64,000 bases of DNA from an uncultured Pelagibacteraceae bacterium (GTDB taxonomy: Bacteria > Pseudomonadota > Alphaproteobacteria > Pelagibacterales > Pelagibacteraceae). The notes beneath the pieces are model-generated. The model did not search any database and had not been told where the DNA came from. It was given only the letters and a program-made list of their open reading frames with translations. Made by a program: the position numbers and the translations under genes. How positions within the stretch are numbered: position 1 is the stretch's first letter; the number at the start of each line of letters is the position of its first letter. Shown here piece by piece: positions 39,368 to 50,054 of the stretch. The stretch is from positions 176,696 to 240,695 of the forward strand of contig CACDGO010000002.1 of NCBI GenBank assembly GCA_902552345.1. The letters run 5' to 3'.

Positions 39368-39948
39368 AAATTATTTTAGCATCTAAAAGTGGAGTAAGGA
39401 AAAAAATTTTGGACAATTATAAAATTGAAAGCGAGGTAGTAATTTCAAATGTAGATGAAGATTCTATTAAAAATTCCTTGTTAGCTGAGGGAGCAGACCC
39501 ATTACTTATCTCGAAAAATCTAGCTGAGTTAAAATCAATAAAAGTTAGTAGTAAATATCCAAACAGGCTAGTATTAGGCGCAGATAGTGTTATCTCCATT
39601 AATGGTGAATTAATTAATAAACCCGAGAGCAGAGAAGAGGCCCTCTTAATTTTAAAAAAACTTAATAATTCAAAACACAATTTAATTAGTTCTGTTTGTA
39701 TTTCAAAGAATGGCTCCATGATTTGGAATCATACAGATTCATCAGAACTAAAAATGAAAAATTTTTCAGAAGAAGAACTTTCTACCTATTTAAATAAGAT
39801 AAAAACAAAAACATTATTAGATTATGGAGTTTATCAGGTGGAAGCTGATGGCCTTGATCTATTTGAGTATATTAAAGGAGATATCAATTCAATAATGGGT
39901 CTGCCAATAAAAGATATAATAAACTATATTAAAAATTATAAAATATGA
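39364..39948 (+). CDS. maf: Maf family nucleotide pyrophosphatase
   Basis: ILASKSGVRKKIL, LVLGADSVI, GVYQVEADGL, IMGLP. Confidence 0.93.
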   Translation: MKIILASKSGVRKKILDNYKIESEVVISNVDEDSIKNSLLAEGADPLLISKNLAELKSIKVSSKYPNRLVLGADSVISINGELINKPESREEALLILKKLNNSKHNLISSVCISKNGSMIWNHTDSSELKMKNFSEEELSTYLNKIKTKTLLDYGVYQVEADGLDLFEYIKGDINSIMGLPIKDIINYIKNYKI

Positions 39949-40766
39949 AAAAAAAGTTTGGAATAATCGGAAATCCAATTAAACACTCCCTTTCACCTAT
40001 TCTTCATAACCATTGGTTTAAAAAATATAAAATTGATGCTGATTATTCAATATTAGATGTGAAAGATAATAATCTAGAAAATATCGTGGGTGAATTAAAA
40101 AACAGAAATTTGAGTGGTATTAACATTACGCTTCCTTATAAGCAAAAAATTGTCCCACACTTAGATACTTTAATTAATGATGCTGAGTATACAAATTCAG
40201 TTAATACTCTTTATATTGATGATCATGGGGATCTTGTAGGAGAGAATACAGATGTTTTCGGATTACAAGCAGCATATTTAAAAGAGTTAGATAATTCTTT
40301 TGTTATGAAAGCGTTAGTCATAGGAGCTGGTGGTGTTTCACCGTCAGTTATATTTTCGCTTCAAAAATCAGGGGTAAAAAATATTTCTATTGCAAATAGG
40401 ACAATTGAAAAATGTAGATTTCTCAAAAAAAAATTTAGGTTTTTAAATATAATCGAATGGAAAAATATAAAAGATGAATTAATTAACTTTGATATAATTA
40501 TAAATGCAACCAGCCTTGGACTTAAAAATGGAGATGACTTTGACTTTGATTTTGAAAATACTAAAGACGATTTAATTTTTATAGACACAATATACAATCC
40601 ACTGGAAACTAAATCGTTCAAATATTTAAAAAGAAAAGGTATTAAAGTTTTTAATGGCCTTGACATGTTTATTTATCAAGGTCAAAAAGCATTTTACTTA
40701 TGGAATAAAATAAATCCCGAAATTGATCAAACTTTAATAGATCTTTTATTATCAAAATTAAAATGA
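39945..40766 (+). CDS. aroE: Shikimate dehydrogenase
   Basis: GIIGNPIKHSLSPILHN, GINITLPYKQKI, VIGAGGVSPSV. Confidence 0.96.
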   Translation: MKKKFGIIGNPIKHSLSPILHNHWFKKYKIDADYSILDVKDNNLENIVGELKNRNLSGINITLPYKQKIVPHLDTLINDAEYTNSVNTLYIDDHGDLVGENTDVFGLQAAYLKELDNSFVMKALVIGAGGVSPSVIFSLQKSGVKNISIANRTIEKCRFLKKKFRFLNIIEWKNIKDELINFDIIINATSLGLKNGDDFDFDFENTKDDLIFIDTIYNPLETKSFKYLKRKGIKVFNGLDMFIYQGQKAFYLWNKINPEIDQTLIDLLLSKLK

Positions 40767-41326
40767 AAAAAATTGGTATAACTGGATCTTTAGCGTCCGG
40801 AAAAACAACAGCAAGTCAAATTTTAACTGGAAGAAAGTTTCCCTTATTCAGTGCTGATAAAATAGTAAATAGTTTATATAGCAAAAAAAATATTAAATCG
40901 ATTTTGTTTAATAAATTTAAAATTACAAAAAATTCTAATCTAAAGAAAAATATTAGAAAAAGGATTTTAGAAAATAAACGAAATATTAAAAAACTCGAAA
41001 AAATTATCCATCCAATAGTTAGGAAAGAAATGTATAAATTTTTAAAAAAAAATAAAGAAAAAAGACTCGTTTTTTTGGAAATACCTTTACTTATTGAGAG
41101 CAAGCTTATGAAAAATTTTGATACAATAATCTTTATAAAAGCAAAAAAAAGTATTCGTCTTAAAAGATTTATAAAAAAGGGAGGCGATAAAAGAATTTTT
41201 AATACCCTAAATGACAAGCAGTTAAGTGATGTGAAAAAGGCTAAATTTTCAGATATTATAGTTGTGAATGATGGAAATTTTAAAATTTTTAAAAAAAATT
41301 TATTAGATATAATAAAGAATCTATGA
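40763..41326 (+). CDS. coaE: Dephospho-CoA kinase
   Basis: KIGITGSLASGKTTAS, IHPIVRKEM, LVFLEIPLLIES. Confidence 0.95.
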   Translation: MKKIGITGSLASGKTTASQILTGRKFPLFSADKIVNSLYSKKNIKSILFNKFKITKNSNLKKNIRKRILENKRNIKKLEKIIHPIVRKEMYKFLKKNKEKRLVFLEIPLLIESKLMKNFDTIIFIKAKKSIRLKRFIKKGGDKRIFNTLNDKQLSDVKKAKFSDIIVVNDGNFKIFKKNLLDIIKNL

Positions 41327-41982
41327 ATGAAGTATTCCTTGATACAGAAACAACTGGCTTATCTTTTAATGAGGGCCATAAGATTGTAGAAATTGCTTGC
41401 ATAGAAACACAAGACCTAATTCCTACTGGCAATGTTTTTCATAAACTAATTAATCCTCTTAGGGATGTTCCTGATCAAGCCTTCCAGGTACACGGCTTTA
41501 GCAGTGATTATTTAAGTAAAAAACAAATATTTGATGAAATAGCTGAAGAATTTTTAAAGTTTATCAATAATAAAAAGATTATCATTCACAACGCTTCTTT
41601 TGATTTAGGATTTCTTAATGGTGAATTAAATTTAATCAATAAACAGCAAATAAATAAAAACAATGTGATAGACTCTTTAGAAATCGCTAGAAATAAATTT
41701 CCTGGAACATCAAATTCCCTTGATGCCCTTTGTAGAAAGTTTAACATTGATTTATCTAAACGGGTTAAGCATAACGCCTTATTAGACTGCGAACTATTAA
41801 GAGAAGTTTATATAAATCTTTTAGAAGTAAAAGAACCAAAATTTAACCTTTCCTCCCAAAATACCGAGCAGCAAATATTTAAAAATAAAAGTTACAATAA
41901 AGCAGTTGTGAAAATACCAGATAGCGAAATTAATGTGCACAAGAACTTTTTAAAAAAGGAGATCAAAAAAAATTTCTACTGA
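41323..41982 (+). CDS. dnaQ: DNA polymerase III epsilon subunit
   Basis: VFLDTETTGLSFNEGHKIVEIACIE, HNASFDLGFLN, HNALLDCELL. Confidence 0.95.
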   Translation: MNEVFLDTETTGLSFNEGHKIVEIACIETQDLIPTGNVFHKLINPLRDVPDQAFQVHGFSSDYLSKKQIFDEIAEEFLKFINNKKIIIHNASFDLGFLNGELNLINKQQINKNNVIDSLEIARNKFPGTSNSLDALCRKFNIDLSKRVKHNALLDCELLREVYINLLEVKEPKFNLSSQNTEQQIFKNKSYNKAVVKIPDSEINVHKNFLKKEIKKNFY

Positions 41983-42404
41983 ATTCTGTTTAAATTATAA
42001 AGTTTTTCAAAATCCACTGTCTCATTGATTTTTACATCTCTAAATCCAGAATTTTCAAATAAACTAATAAAGATCTTTCTCAATTCAGCATAAACTTCTG
42101 TTGGTACAGATATTAAGACAATTTTTTCAATTTCATTCTTTGAAATACTACTGTCTGTTAATTGAACAATAGTTGAAAATTCAATTTTTGAATTTATTTT
42201 CTCAAAATCATCTTTTATAGGTGTCAAACTAAGAGTTAAAATTATTTCAATAATATTTTTATCTACTTGATTACTTTTTATATCAATATTAATTTTATAA
42301 TTTGATATATTTTTAGAAAGTAAGAAAAAAGATTTTGAACTAGGAATACTAAAGTTCAAATTTTTTATATATTTTCCAATAATTTTATAGTTCATCTTTG
42401 TCAT
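41976..42404 (-). CDS. secB: Protein-export chaperone SecB
   Basis: KYIKNLNFSIPSSKSFF and SecB-like size and pattern; next to dnaQ. Confidence 0.82.
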   Translation of the reverse strand: MTKMNYKIIGKYIKNLNFSIPSSKSFFLLSKNISNYKINIDIKSNQVDKNIIEIILTLSLTPIKDDFEKINSKIEFSTIVQLTDSSISKNEIEKIVLISVPTEVYAELRKIFISLFENSGFRDVKINETVDFEKLYNLNRIQ

Positions 42405-42804
42405 TATTTATTATCTCACCGTCAATAGTGTTATTTTTTTTTTGAGGTTCTTTAAATATTCTTTTTTTAAATAAAAATTTAAAAATAATCCGTCTAATAA
42501 AAGGAATTAATAACATGAAGCCAATTAAGTCAGTAAAAAAACCTGGAACAATTAAAAATAAAGCAGCGATAGCGATTGATGCACCAGACAATATCTCATA
42601 AATTGGAGCTTTATTTTGATATAGATTGATTACACCTGATTTAAGCGTTCTAAGACCTTCAATTCTAGCATAATAAATTCCGACTACTGCTGTTAATATT
42701 ATAAGAGCAACTGTATTCAAGGCGCCTATTTTGCCTCCAATTTTTATCATTAAAAATATCTCTAATGCTGGTAATCCTACAAAAATTAAGAAAAATGTGT
42801 TCAT
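42385..42804 (-). CDS. fxsA: FxsA family membrane protein
   Basis: LPALEIFLMIKIGGKIGALNTVALIILTAVVGIYYARIEGLRTL. Confidence 0.9.
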   Translation of the reverse strand: MNTFFLIFVGLPALEIFLMIKIGGKIGALNTVALIILTAVVGIYYARIEGLRTLKSGVINLYQNKAPIYEILSGASIAIAALFLIVPGFFTDLIGFMLLIPFIRRIIFKFLFKKRIFKEPQKKNNTIDGEIINNDKDEL

Positions 42805-42848
42805 TTGTCTGATACAAAATTATATTATTCATGTATATTTATCAAATT

Positions 42849-43451
42849 ATGAGTAATAGTTTTGGGTATCTTGACATAATTTTATTGGGAATGATTGCAG
42901 GTTTCATTATCCTTCGTCTAAGAAGTATTTTGGGTAGAAAAACAGGACACGAGTCTAAAGTATATCCCAATTTTGCAGAAAAAAAATTTAGCATGCCCCA
43001 ACAGGACGCTAAACCAAAAGAAAAAAATCTTAATATATTGGAAGGTAAAGATAAAAAAGAATTTCTAAGGGGAGCAGAGATCGCTTATGAAAGCATCTTA
43101 ACATCTTTTGCTGCTGGAGACTTGATTAAATTAAAAGCTTTACTTTCAGCTAACATGTTTTCAAACTTCTCAGAGGCTATTAAATCGAGAAATAAAAACA
43201 ACATTAAATCTGAATTTACTTTTATTGGCGTAAAAGAATCCTCTGTTGAGAAGTACGAGAAGATAAAAGACAATCTTTTTGCAACTGTTAAATTTGTTGC
43301 TGAGGTAATTTCCGTTAAAAGAGACAAAGATAATAAAATTATAGAAGGCAATCCTGATAAAATTAAATTTGTTACGGATAGCTGGAAATTTACAAAGAAT
43401 ATTAACAATAAAAGTCCAAATTGGTATTTATCTGAAATTATCAGCCAGTGA
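42849..43451 (+). CDS. Tim44/TimA-like domain protein
   Basis: N-terminal TM, Tim44-like domain (FLRGAEIAYESILTSFAAGDLIKLKALLSANMFSNFSEAI); start set at MSNSFGYLD. Confidence 0.88.
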   Translation: MSNSFGYLDIILLGMIAGFIILRLRSILGRKTGHESKVYPNFAEKKFSMPQQDAKPKEKNLNILEGKDKKEFLRGAEIAYESILTSFAAGDLIKLKALLSANMFSNFSEAIKSRNKNNIKSEFTFIGVKESSVEKYEKIKDNLFATVKFVAEVISVKRDKDNKIIEGNPDKIKFVTDSWKFTKNINNKSPNWYLSEIISQ

Positions 43452-43864
43452 TTAAAAAGAAGGTTCTTTCCCAAGAAGATAGGAAAATTTGGGAGGATTA
43501 TATAAAAAATCCATCAGATATTTACGATAAAGATAAAAATAATCAAAAAAAAAAAAGAAATTCTAGGTTTAAATTTGATCTTCACGGTTTTACTTTGGAT
43601 GGTGCGAATAAAAAAGTAAGAGAAATTTTATTCTTTTGCGTGGAGAATAAATACAGAGAATTGTTGTTAATTACTGGTAAAGGAATACACTCTTCTAGTG
43701 ACAAAGATGCTTATATTTCGAAAGATTTTGGAAAATTAAAATTTTCAGTTCCAGAATACATCAAATCTAATCCTGAACTTAATAAATTAATTATTTCAGT
43801 TAATGAAGCTGATATTAAGGATGGTGGAGAGGGTGCAATTATAATTAAATTAAAAAACTTATAA
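43448..43864 (+). CDS. Smr/MutS2-type domain protein
   Basis: [30 protein letters not shown]. Confidence 0.9.
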   Translation: MIKKKVLSQEDRKIWEDYIKNPSDIYDKDKNNQKKKRNSRFKFDLHGFTLDGANKKVREILFFCVENKYRELLLITGKGIHSSSDKDAYISKDFGKLKFSVPEYIKSNPELNKLIISVNEADIKDGGEGAIIIKLKNL

Positions 43865-45235
43865 TATAAACTTCGATAAATCTGTATCCTTAACTAGGTT
43901 ACCTAAATTATCTTGAACGAATTTTTTATCCACTGTTATTGTTTCTCCAGCCTTATCGGTAGCATTAAAACTAATTTCGTCTAATACTTTTTCAATAATA
44001 GTATGAAGTCTCCTTGCTCCGATATTTTCAACAGTAGAGTTTACCTCAGCAGATATTTTCGCAAGCATATCAATGCCGTCATCTGAGAACTTAAGATTAA
44101 CATTTTCGGTTTTTAAAAGTGCTTTATACTGTTTAATTAAACTATTATCTGGTTCTTTTAGAATTCTTTTAAAGTCATCTTCATTAAGAGCATTTAATTC
44201 TACCCTTATTGGTAATCTTCCTTGTAATTCTGGTAATAGGTCTGATGGCTTTGCTAGTTGGAAGGCACCTGATGCTATGAATAATATATGATCAGTTTTT
44301 ATAGGGCCGTGCTTAGTACTTACCGTTGTACCTTCTATTAATGGTAATAAATCTCTTTGGACGCCTTCTCTTGATACATCACCACCTACTCTATCGCTTC
44401 TTGCTGAAACTTTGTCAATTTCATCTAAAAAAACTATACCATTTTCCTCTGTAGCTTTTTTAGCTTCTTTGATAATTTTATCTTCCTCTATCATTTTATC
44501 AGACTCTTGTGCAACTAAAATACCGTGGGACTCTTTAACAGACATTTTCTTCTTCTTACCTTTTTTGCCTCCCATAGATTTACCTAAGATATCTCCCAAA
44601 TTTACCATCCCAACATTTCCTCCAGGCATTCCAGGAATTTCAAAGCTTTGAACTCCAGATGAAGAGTTTTGAACTTCTATTTCTATTTCGTTATCATCGA
44701 GATCACCATTTCTTAATCTTTTTCTGAAACTCTCTCTAGTAGCAACACTTGCTTTGTTTCCAACTAATGCGTCCAATACTTTTTCTTCTGCTTTTAATTC
44801 AGCTTTGGCTTTTACTTCTTTTCTTTTTCTTTCTCTTTCCATAGCTATAGCTATTTCTATCAAGTCCCTTATGATTTGTTCGACGTCTCTTCCAACGTAC
44901 CCAACCTCAGTGAATCTTGTTGCTTCAACTTTTATAAATGGCGCCTCAGCTAATTTTGAGAGTCTTCTCGAAATTTCTGTTTTACCAACACCTGTTGGAC
45001 CAATCATAAGAATATTTTTTGGTAATACTTCATCCCGCATTTCGTCTGTGAGGGCCTGTCTTCTCCATCTATTTCTTAGAGCAACGGCAACAGCTTTTTT
45101 TGCTTCTTTTTGGCCTATTACATATCTATCTAATTCAGAAACAATCTCTCTTGGTGAAAGAGCGCTCACCTTTGAGCTGTCGTCTTTTGACCCTTTGACT
45201 AGTTTAAGATTTGTTTCTTTTTTTGATTTAGACAT
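43859..45235 (-). CDS. hslU: HslUV protease ATPase subunit
   Basis: [44 protein letters not shown]. Confidence 0.98.
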   Translation of the reverse strand: MSKSKKETNLKLVKGSKDDSSKVSALSPREIVSELDRYVIGQKEAKKAVAVALRNRWRRQALTDEMRDEVLPKNILMIGPTGVGKTEISRRLSKLAEAPFIKVEATRFTEVGYVGRDVEQIIRDLIEIAIAMERERKRKEVKAKAELKAEEKVLDALVGNKASVATRESFRKRLRNGDLDDNEIEIEVQNSSSGVQSFEIPGMPGGNVGMVNLGDILGKSMGGKKGKKKKMSVKESHGILVAQESDKMIEEDKIIKEAKKATEENGIVFLDEIDKVSARSDRVGGDVSREGVQRDLLPLIEGTTVSTKHGPIKTDHILFIASGAFQLAKPSDLLPELQGRLPIRVELNALNEDDFKRILKEPDNSLIKQYKALLKTENVNLKFSDDGIDMLAKISAEVNSTVENIGARRLHTIIEKVLDEISFNATDKAGETITVDKKFVQDNLGNLVKDTDLSKFIL

Positions 45236-45774
45236 TAAATTTTTTCCATCGTTACATTGTTATTTGTAAATACACAGATATCAGAAGCAACTTTCAAAGC
45301 TTTCTTAGCAATCTCTTCAGCTTTCATATCAGTTTCAATTAATACTTTTGCTGCTGCAAGAGCATAATTACCACCAGATCCAATTCCAATAATTCCATCT
45401 TCAGGCTCTAAAACATCTCCGGTACCAGAAATAATAAAACTATGATTTTTATCTGCAACTGCCATAAGTGCTTCTAATCTTCTCAAAAATTTATCACTTC
45501 TCCAATCTTTTGCCAGTTCAACGGCTGCTCTTTGTAAGTTTCCAGCATGTTTTTCTAACTTTGCCTCAAGCCTTTCAAATAATGTAAGTGCGTCTGCGGT
45601 CGAGCCTGCAAACCCCGCGATTACTCCTCTGCTTTCAATTTTTCTTACTTTCTTGGCTTTGCTTTTTAAAACTGTGTTACCCAGACTAACTTGCCCATCT
45701 CCTGCTACAATGGTTTCGCCACCTTTTCTAAGAAGGACAATCGTAGTACCGTGCCATTTTTCAGCTGTATTCAT
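45235..45774 (-). CDS. hslV: HslUV protease proteolytic subunit
   Basis: [25 protein letters not shown]. Confidence 0.98.
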   Translation of the reverse strand: MNTAEKWHGTTIVLLRKGGETIVAGDGQVSLGNTVLKSKAKKVRKIESRGVIAGFAGSTADALTLFERLEAKLEKHAGNLQRAAVELAKDWRSDKFLRRLEALMAVADKNHSFIISGTGDVLEPEDGIIGIGSGGNYALAAAKVLIETDMKAEEIAKKALKVASDICVFTNNNVTMEKI

Positions 45775-45869
45775 GGAGTTATATGTGGAGATTAATTTAG
45801 AATCTTCAATAGCGATTTATTGATAAAATGACCATTTAAATATATATCAAAGGTAAATTAGGCAAGTTT

Positions 45870-46460
45870 ATGAGTAGAAAAGCAAAAATTACTAGAAAAA
45901 CAAAAGAGACCAGTATATTAGTCGCGGTCAATTTAGACGGAAAAGGAAAATATAAAATTAAAACTGGCATAGGTTTTCTAGATCACATGTTAGAACAATT
46001 ATCAAAACACTCTCTTATAGATTTAGAAGTTCAAGCTAAGGGAGATACACATATTGACTTACACCACACAACTGAGGATACAGGTATTGCAATTGGTGAA
46101 GCAATTAAAAAAGCTGCTGGCAATAGGAAAGGTATTACAAGATACGCCTCAACAATGATTCCTATGGATGAAACTTTAAGCAGAGTATCTATAGATGTAT
46201 CAAATAGACCTTATTTAATTTGGAAAGTTAATTTACCAGTAGAAAAATTAGGTGAGATGGATACAGAATTATTTAAAGAGTGGTTTCAAGCTTTTTCACA
46301 ATCAGCTGGAGTTACTCTGCATATTGAAAATATTTATGGTGAAAACAGTCACCACAAGATTGAGTCATGTTACAAAGGTTTAGCTAGATCATTAAAAGAT
46401 GCTTTAGCAATAGATAAGAGAATTAAAAATTCTATACCTTCTACAAAAGGCTCTATTTAA
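45870..46460 (+). CDS. hisB: Imidazoleglycerol-phosphate dehydratase
   Basis: [30 protein letters not shown]. Confidence 0.97.
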   Translation: MSRKAKITRKTKETSILVAVNLDGKGKYKIKTGIGFLDHMLEQLSKHSLIDLEVQAKGDTHIDLHHTTEDTGIAIGEAIKKAAGNRKGITRYASTMIPMDETLSRVSIDVSNRPYLIWKVNLPVEKLGEMDTELFKEWFQAFSQSAGVTLHIENIYGENSHHKIESCYKGLARSLKDALAIDKRIKNSIPSTKGSI

Positions 46461-46462
46461 AA

Positions 46463-47092
46463 TTGATGAACGTCACTATTGTTGACTACCAATCGGGCAA
46501 TATTAGCTCTGTTATAAATTCTTTTACAGAGGTAGCCAAAGGTAAAGTTAATCTAGAAGTAACTTCAGACATTAATAAAATTAAGTCTAGTGACAAGATT
46601 GTTTTACCAGGGCAAGGTTCATTTAAAAGTTGCGTAGACTCTCTAAATAGAATTTCTGGTTTAGTAGACACGCTAAAAGATTTTACAATTACAAATAAGA
46701 AACCTTTATTAGGAATTTGTGTAGGATTACAAATGTTCGCAGATATCGGGTATGAAGAAGTAGAAACAAAAGGATTAGGTTGGATTTCTGGTAGAGTTTC
46801 CAAAATTGATAATCAAAAAGGCAAATTTAAACTTCCGCACATTGGTTGGAATGAAATTGAAATTCAAAAAGAAAGTAAAATATTTAAAGATATAAAAAAT
46901 AAATCTCATATGTATTTCGTGCACAGCTATGAATTTATTCCTGAAGATAAATCAGTAATTTCAGCTACAACAGACTATTCATCAAATATTGTATGTGCAG
47001 TAGAAAGAGAAAATTTATTTGGTACTCAATTTCACCCTGAGAAAAGTGATAAAATTGGATTAAAAATAATTGATAACTTTTTAAAATTATAA
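46463..47092 (+). CDS. hisH: Imidazole glycerol phosphate synthase subunit HisH
   Basis: VLPGQGSF, LLGICVGLQMFAD, GTQFHPEKS. Confidence 0.97.
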   Translation: MMNVTIVDYQSGNISSVINSFTEVAKGKVNLEVTSDINKIKSSDKIVLPGQGSFKSCVDSLNRISGLVDTLKDFTITNKKPLLGICVGLQMFADIGYEEVETKGLGWISGRVSKIDNQKGKFKLPHIGWNEIEIQKESKIFKDIKNKSHMYFVHSYEFIPEDKSVISATTDYSSNIVCAVERENLFGTQFHPEKSDKIGLKIIDNFLKL

Positions 47093-47817
47093 TGAAAATA
47101 TTTCCTGCAATAGACATTAAAGATAAAAAATGTGTGAGGTTAATTAAAGGAGATTTTAAAAATAAAACTGAATACGAAACTTCACCTATTGATCAAGCTG
47201 GTAAATATAAAGATCATGGCTTTAAAAATTTACATATTGTTGACTTAGATGGAGCTCTAACAGGTAATACAGTTAACCTAGATGTTATTCAAGAAATAGT
47301 AAGTAAGTATGATTTGAAGATTGAAATAGGTGGCGGTGTTAGATCTTTAGACAGTATTAAGAAATATATTGATTTAGGCGTCGAGAAAGTAATTTTAGGA
47401 AGTGGTGGTATAAAAAACAAAGAATTTTTAAAAGAGTCATGTGAAAAGTTTAAAGGTCAAATTGCTTTAGGATTAGACGCAAAGGATGGAAATCTCTCTG
47501 TGTCAGGTTGGAAAGAAAATTTGAATATTAAAACCATAGACTTTCTTAAAGAAGTCAATAGCTATGGAATGAGCAGAATAATTTACACTGACATAAATAG
47601 AGATGGAATGAAGACTAGCCCTAACTTAGATGAGACAGTAAAAATTGCAGAGCTTTCTAATTGTCCTGTTGTGATATCAGGAGGTGTTTCCTCAATAAAC
47701 GATATTAAGAAAGTTAAAGAGTTAAACAATAATAAAATTGAAGGTATTATCGTTGGCAAAGCTATTTATGATGGTGATATTAAACTTGATGAGCTAGCAA
47801 AGGAGATTGATGCTTAA
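47092..47817 (+). CDS. hisA: ProFAR isomerase HisA
   Basis: [37 protein letters not shown]. Confidence 0.97.
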   Translation: MKIFPAIDIKDKKCVRLIKGDFKNKTEYETSPIDQAGKYKDHGFKNLHIVDLDGALTGNTVNLDVIQEIVSKYDLKIEIGGGVRSLDSIKKYIDLGVEKVILGSGGIKNKEFLKESCEKFKGQIALGLDAKDGNLSVSGWKENLNIKTIDFLKEVNSYGMSRIIYTDINRDGMKTSPNLDETVKIAELSNCPVVISGGVSSINDIKKVKELNNNKIEGIIVGKAIYDGDIKLDELAKEIDA

Positions 47818-48568
47818 AAATAGAATTATACCTTGTCTTGATGTTAAGAATGGAAGAGTTGTTAAAGGTATTAACTTTGTTGAATTAAAAGATGCTGGAG
47901 ATCCAGTTGAGCAAGCTAAGATTTATAGTGATGGAGGCGCCGATGAGATTTGTTTCTTAGATATCACAGCATCAAATGAAAATAGAGATACAATTATTGA
48001 AATTGTGAGAAAAACTGCAAAAGAATGTTTTGTTCCATTAACTGTTGGCGGTGGTGTGAGGACTATTCAAAATATAACTGATTTATTATTAGCTGGTGCT
48101 GATAAGGTTTCCATTAATACTGCTGCAGTAAAAAATGTAAATTTTGTAAAAGAGGCTTCAAAAAAATTCGGATCTCAGTGTATTGTTATTGCGATTGATG
48201 CTAAAAAAGTTTCAGATAATAAATGGGAAGTTTTTACTCACGGCGGAAGAAATAAAACTGGTATCGATGCAGTGGAGTTTGCTAAAAAAGTAGAGGAAAA
48301 TGGAGCTGGAGAAATTTTATTAACCTCAATGGATAAAGATGGAACTAAGTCTGGTTACGACGTTGACTTACTAAAAAAGATTACTAATAGTACCAACATT
48401 CCTATAATAGCTTCTGGAGGAGTTGGAACTCTAGATCATTTATATGATGGCATTGTTAAAGGCGGTGCTAGCGCTGTTTTAGCAGCTTCGATATTTCATT
48501 ACGGTGAATATAAAATTAAAGACGCTAAAGAATATTTGAATTCTAAAAATGTTTCGGTAAGGTTATAA
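47810..48568 (+). CDS. hisF: Imidazole glycerol phosphate synthase subunit HisF
   Basis: [37 protein letters not shown]. Confidence 0.97.
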   Translation: MLKNRIIPCLDVKNGRVVKGINFVELKDAGDPVEQAKIYSDGGADEICFLDITASNENRDTIIEIVRKTAKECFVPLTVGGGVRTIQNITDLLLAGADKVSINTAAVKNVNFVKEASKKFGSQCIVIAIDAKKVSDNKWEVFTHGGRNKTGIDAVEFAKKVEENGAGEILLTSMDKDGTKSGYDVDLLKKITNSTNIPIIASGGVGTLDHLYDGIVKGGASAVLAASIFHYGEYKIKDAKEYLNSKNVSVRL

Positions 48569-48569
48569 A

Positions 48570-48854
48570 ATGTTTGACAACTTAGAAGAATTAATAAAAA
48601 TAATTAGAGAGAGAAAAAGCTCTTCACCGGATAAATCTTATACAAATAAACTCTTGAATGATAAAAACTTAAGTGTTTCAAAAGTAAAAGAGGAAATAGG
48701 TGAATTGATAGAATCAGTGGAAAAAAATTCTAATAAGATACATGAAGCTGCTGATGTGGTTTATCATCTGATGGTATACCTAGAGGCAAACGACATAAAA
48801 ATTGAAGATGTAATGAAAGAATTAGAAAGTAGAAAAAAACAAGAGTTCAAATGA
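48570..48854 (+). CDS. hisE: Phosphoribosyl-ATP pyrophosphatase
   Basis: SYTNKLLNDKNLSVSKVKEEIGELIES...EAADVVYHLMVYL. Confidence 0.93.
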   Translation: MFDNLEELIKIIRERKSSSPDKSYTNKLLNDKNLSVSKVKEEIGELIESVEKNSNKIHEAADVVYHLMVYLEANDIKIEDVMKELESRKKQEFK

Positions 48855-49195
48855 GTAAAGTTAAAATTTTTTTCATTCTTTTTGGGCTTTTTGTGTTGTA
48901 CAAAGGATATACAGCGTTTAGAGATTTTGAAATTGGAGTTGGAAATCGAGCTGTTGATATAAAAGTAAAATCTGGTGGAGATGTAGAAGGGGAGGTAATT
49001 GCGCTTATGATGTACTTTGGAGAGCCATTAAAGCTAAAAGAACACTTATACACCCCATCTAGGTCTGTGTGTTTAAATCTAAAAGAAAATGCCGAGAGTA
49101 GCTCATCGGCATTTTATAAATGTTCAAGAGTAAATGCTAAAATTATAGAAGGTAAAATTGTTGAAGTAATTGAGGAATTAGAGATTATCCAATGA
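48851..49195 (+). CDS. Hypothetical single-TM protein coupled to hisE and hinT
   Basis: 4-nt ATGA overlaps with both neighbours; N-terminal TM; contains a 10-bp perfect inverted repeat. Confidence 0.75.
   Translation: MSKVKIFFILFGLFVLYKGYTAFRDFEIGVGNRAVDIKVKSGGDVEGEVIALMMYFGEPLKLKEHLYTPSRSVCLNLKENAESSSSAFYKCSRVNAKIIEGKIVEVIEELEIIQ
49086..49115 (+). repeat. Terminator-like perfect inverted repeat inside a CDS
   Basis: aaaatgccga-gagtagctca-tcggcatttt. Confidence 0.85.
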
Positions 49196-49548
49196 CCTAC
49201 GATAAGAATAATATATTTGCAAAAATTCTAAGAGGAGAAATTCCTTGTAAAAAAGTTTATGAAAATGATCATGTATTAGCTTTTCACGATATTAATCCTC
49301 AAAAGAAAGTTCATGTTTTAGTTATTCCTAAAGGTGAGTACGTAGATCTTGATGATTTCAACAGCAAAGCTTCAGATAAAGAGATTGTAGAGTTAAACAA
49401 AGCAGTGACGCATGTCGCAAACTTAATGGGTGCAAAAGATAAAGGATATCGAGCTTTAACTAATATTGGAAGTGATGGTGGTCAGGAAGTTCCACATTTA
49501 CACTTTCATATATTTGCAGGTGAAAAGGTTGGAAAGATGGTCAGCTGA
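49192..49548 (+). CDS. hinT: HIT family protein
   Basis: NIFAKILRGEIPCKKVYEND, HLHFHIFAG. Confidence 0.94.
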   Translation: MTYDKNNIFAKILRGEIPCKKVYENDHVLAFHDINPQKKVHVLVIPKGEYVDLDDFNSKASDKEIVELNKAVTHVANLMGAKDKGYRALTNIGSDGGQEVPHLHFHIFAGEKVGKMVS

Positions 49549-50054
49549 TGGTTTCAAGAGTAAAAAGATATTTTTTAGAAATTAAAGATTTTTCAAAAAC
49601 AGTTGATTTAAATCTTCCAGAAAATTTCCAAATTATTTTAGATGATAAAGATAATTTCCACTTAAACAGATTTTTTTATAAACAAATAGGCGTAGATCAC
49701 TATTGGAGAGACAGATTACTTTGGTCTGATAGTGAGTGGGTAAAGTATGTTACGAATAAAAATTTAGAAACGCATTTTCTTAAAAAAGGTGAAGATTTAG
49801 TAGGATATTACGAACAAGAATATCATCCTGGATCAAATGAAGTTGAGCTTATCAATCTAGGAGTGCTAAAAGAATTCAGAGGTTTGAAACTTGGATCGAC
49901 ACTTGTAAATCATGCTATTGCAAGTGCATCAAGAAAAAATCCTGAAAGAATGTGGGTTCATACTTGTAGTTTAGACCATAAACATGCATTACAAAATTAT
50001 AAATCCAAAGGTTTTGAGATTTTTAAAGAAGAAGAAATTGATTTTGTAGCTTAG
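49548..50054 (+). CDS. GNAT family N-acetyltransferase
   Basis: INLGVLKEFRGLKLGSTLVNHAI acetyl-CoA-binding-like motif. Confidence 0.8.
   Translation: MVSRVKRYFLEIKDFSKTVDLNLPENFQIILDDKDNFHLNRFFYKQIGVDHYWRDRLLWSDSEWVKYVTNKNLETHFLKKGEDLVGYYEQEYHPGSNEVELINLGVLKEFRGLKLGSTLVNHAIASASRKNPERMWVHTCSLDHKHALQNYKSKGFEIFKEEEIDFVA

Noticed and set aside
40816-41217. 133-aa minus ORF antisense to coaE
   Set aside because: Phe/Leu/Ile-rich reverse-frame translation of a Lys-rich gene; no motif.
43085-43474. 129-aa minus ORF antisense to the Tim44-like gene
   Set aside because: Antisense shadow, no recognisable domain.
44754-45269. 171-aa plus-strand ORF antisense to hslU/hslV
   Set aside because: Fully antisense to strongly conserved hslU; Ser/Phe/Leu-rich composition typical of reverse-frame ORFs.
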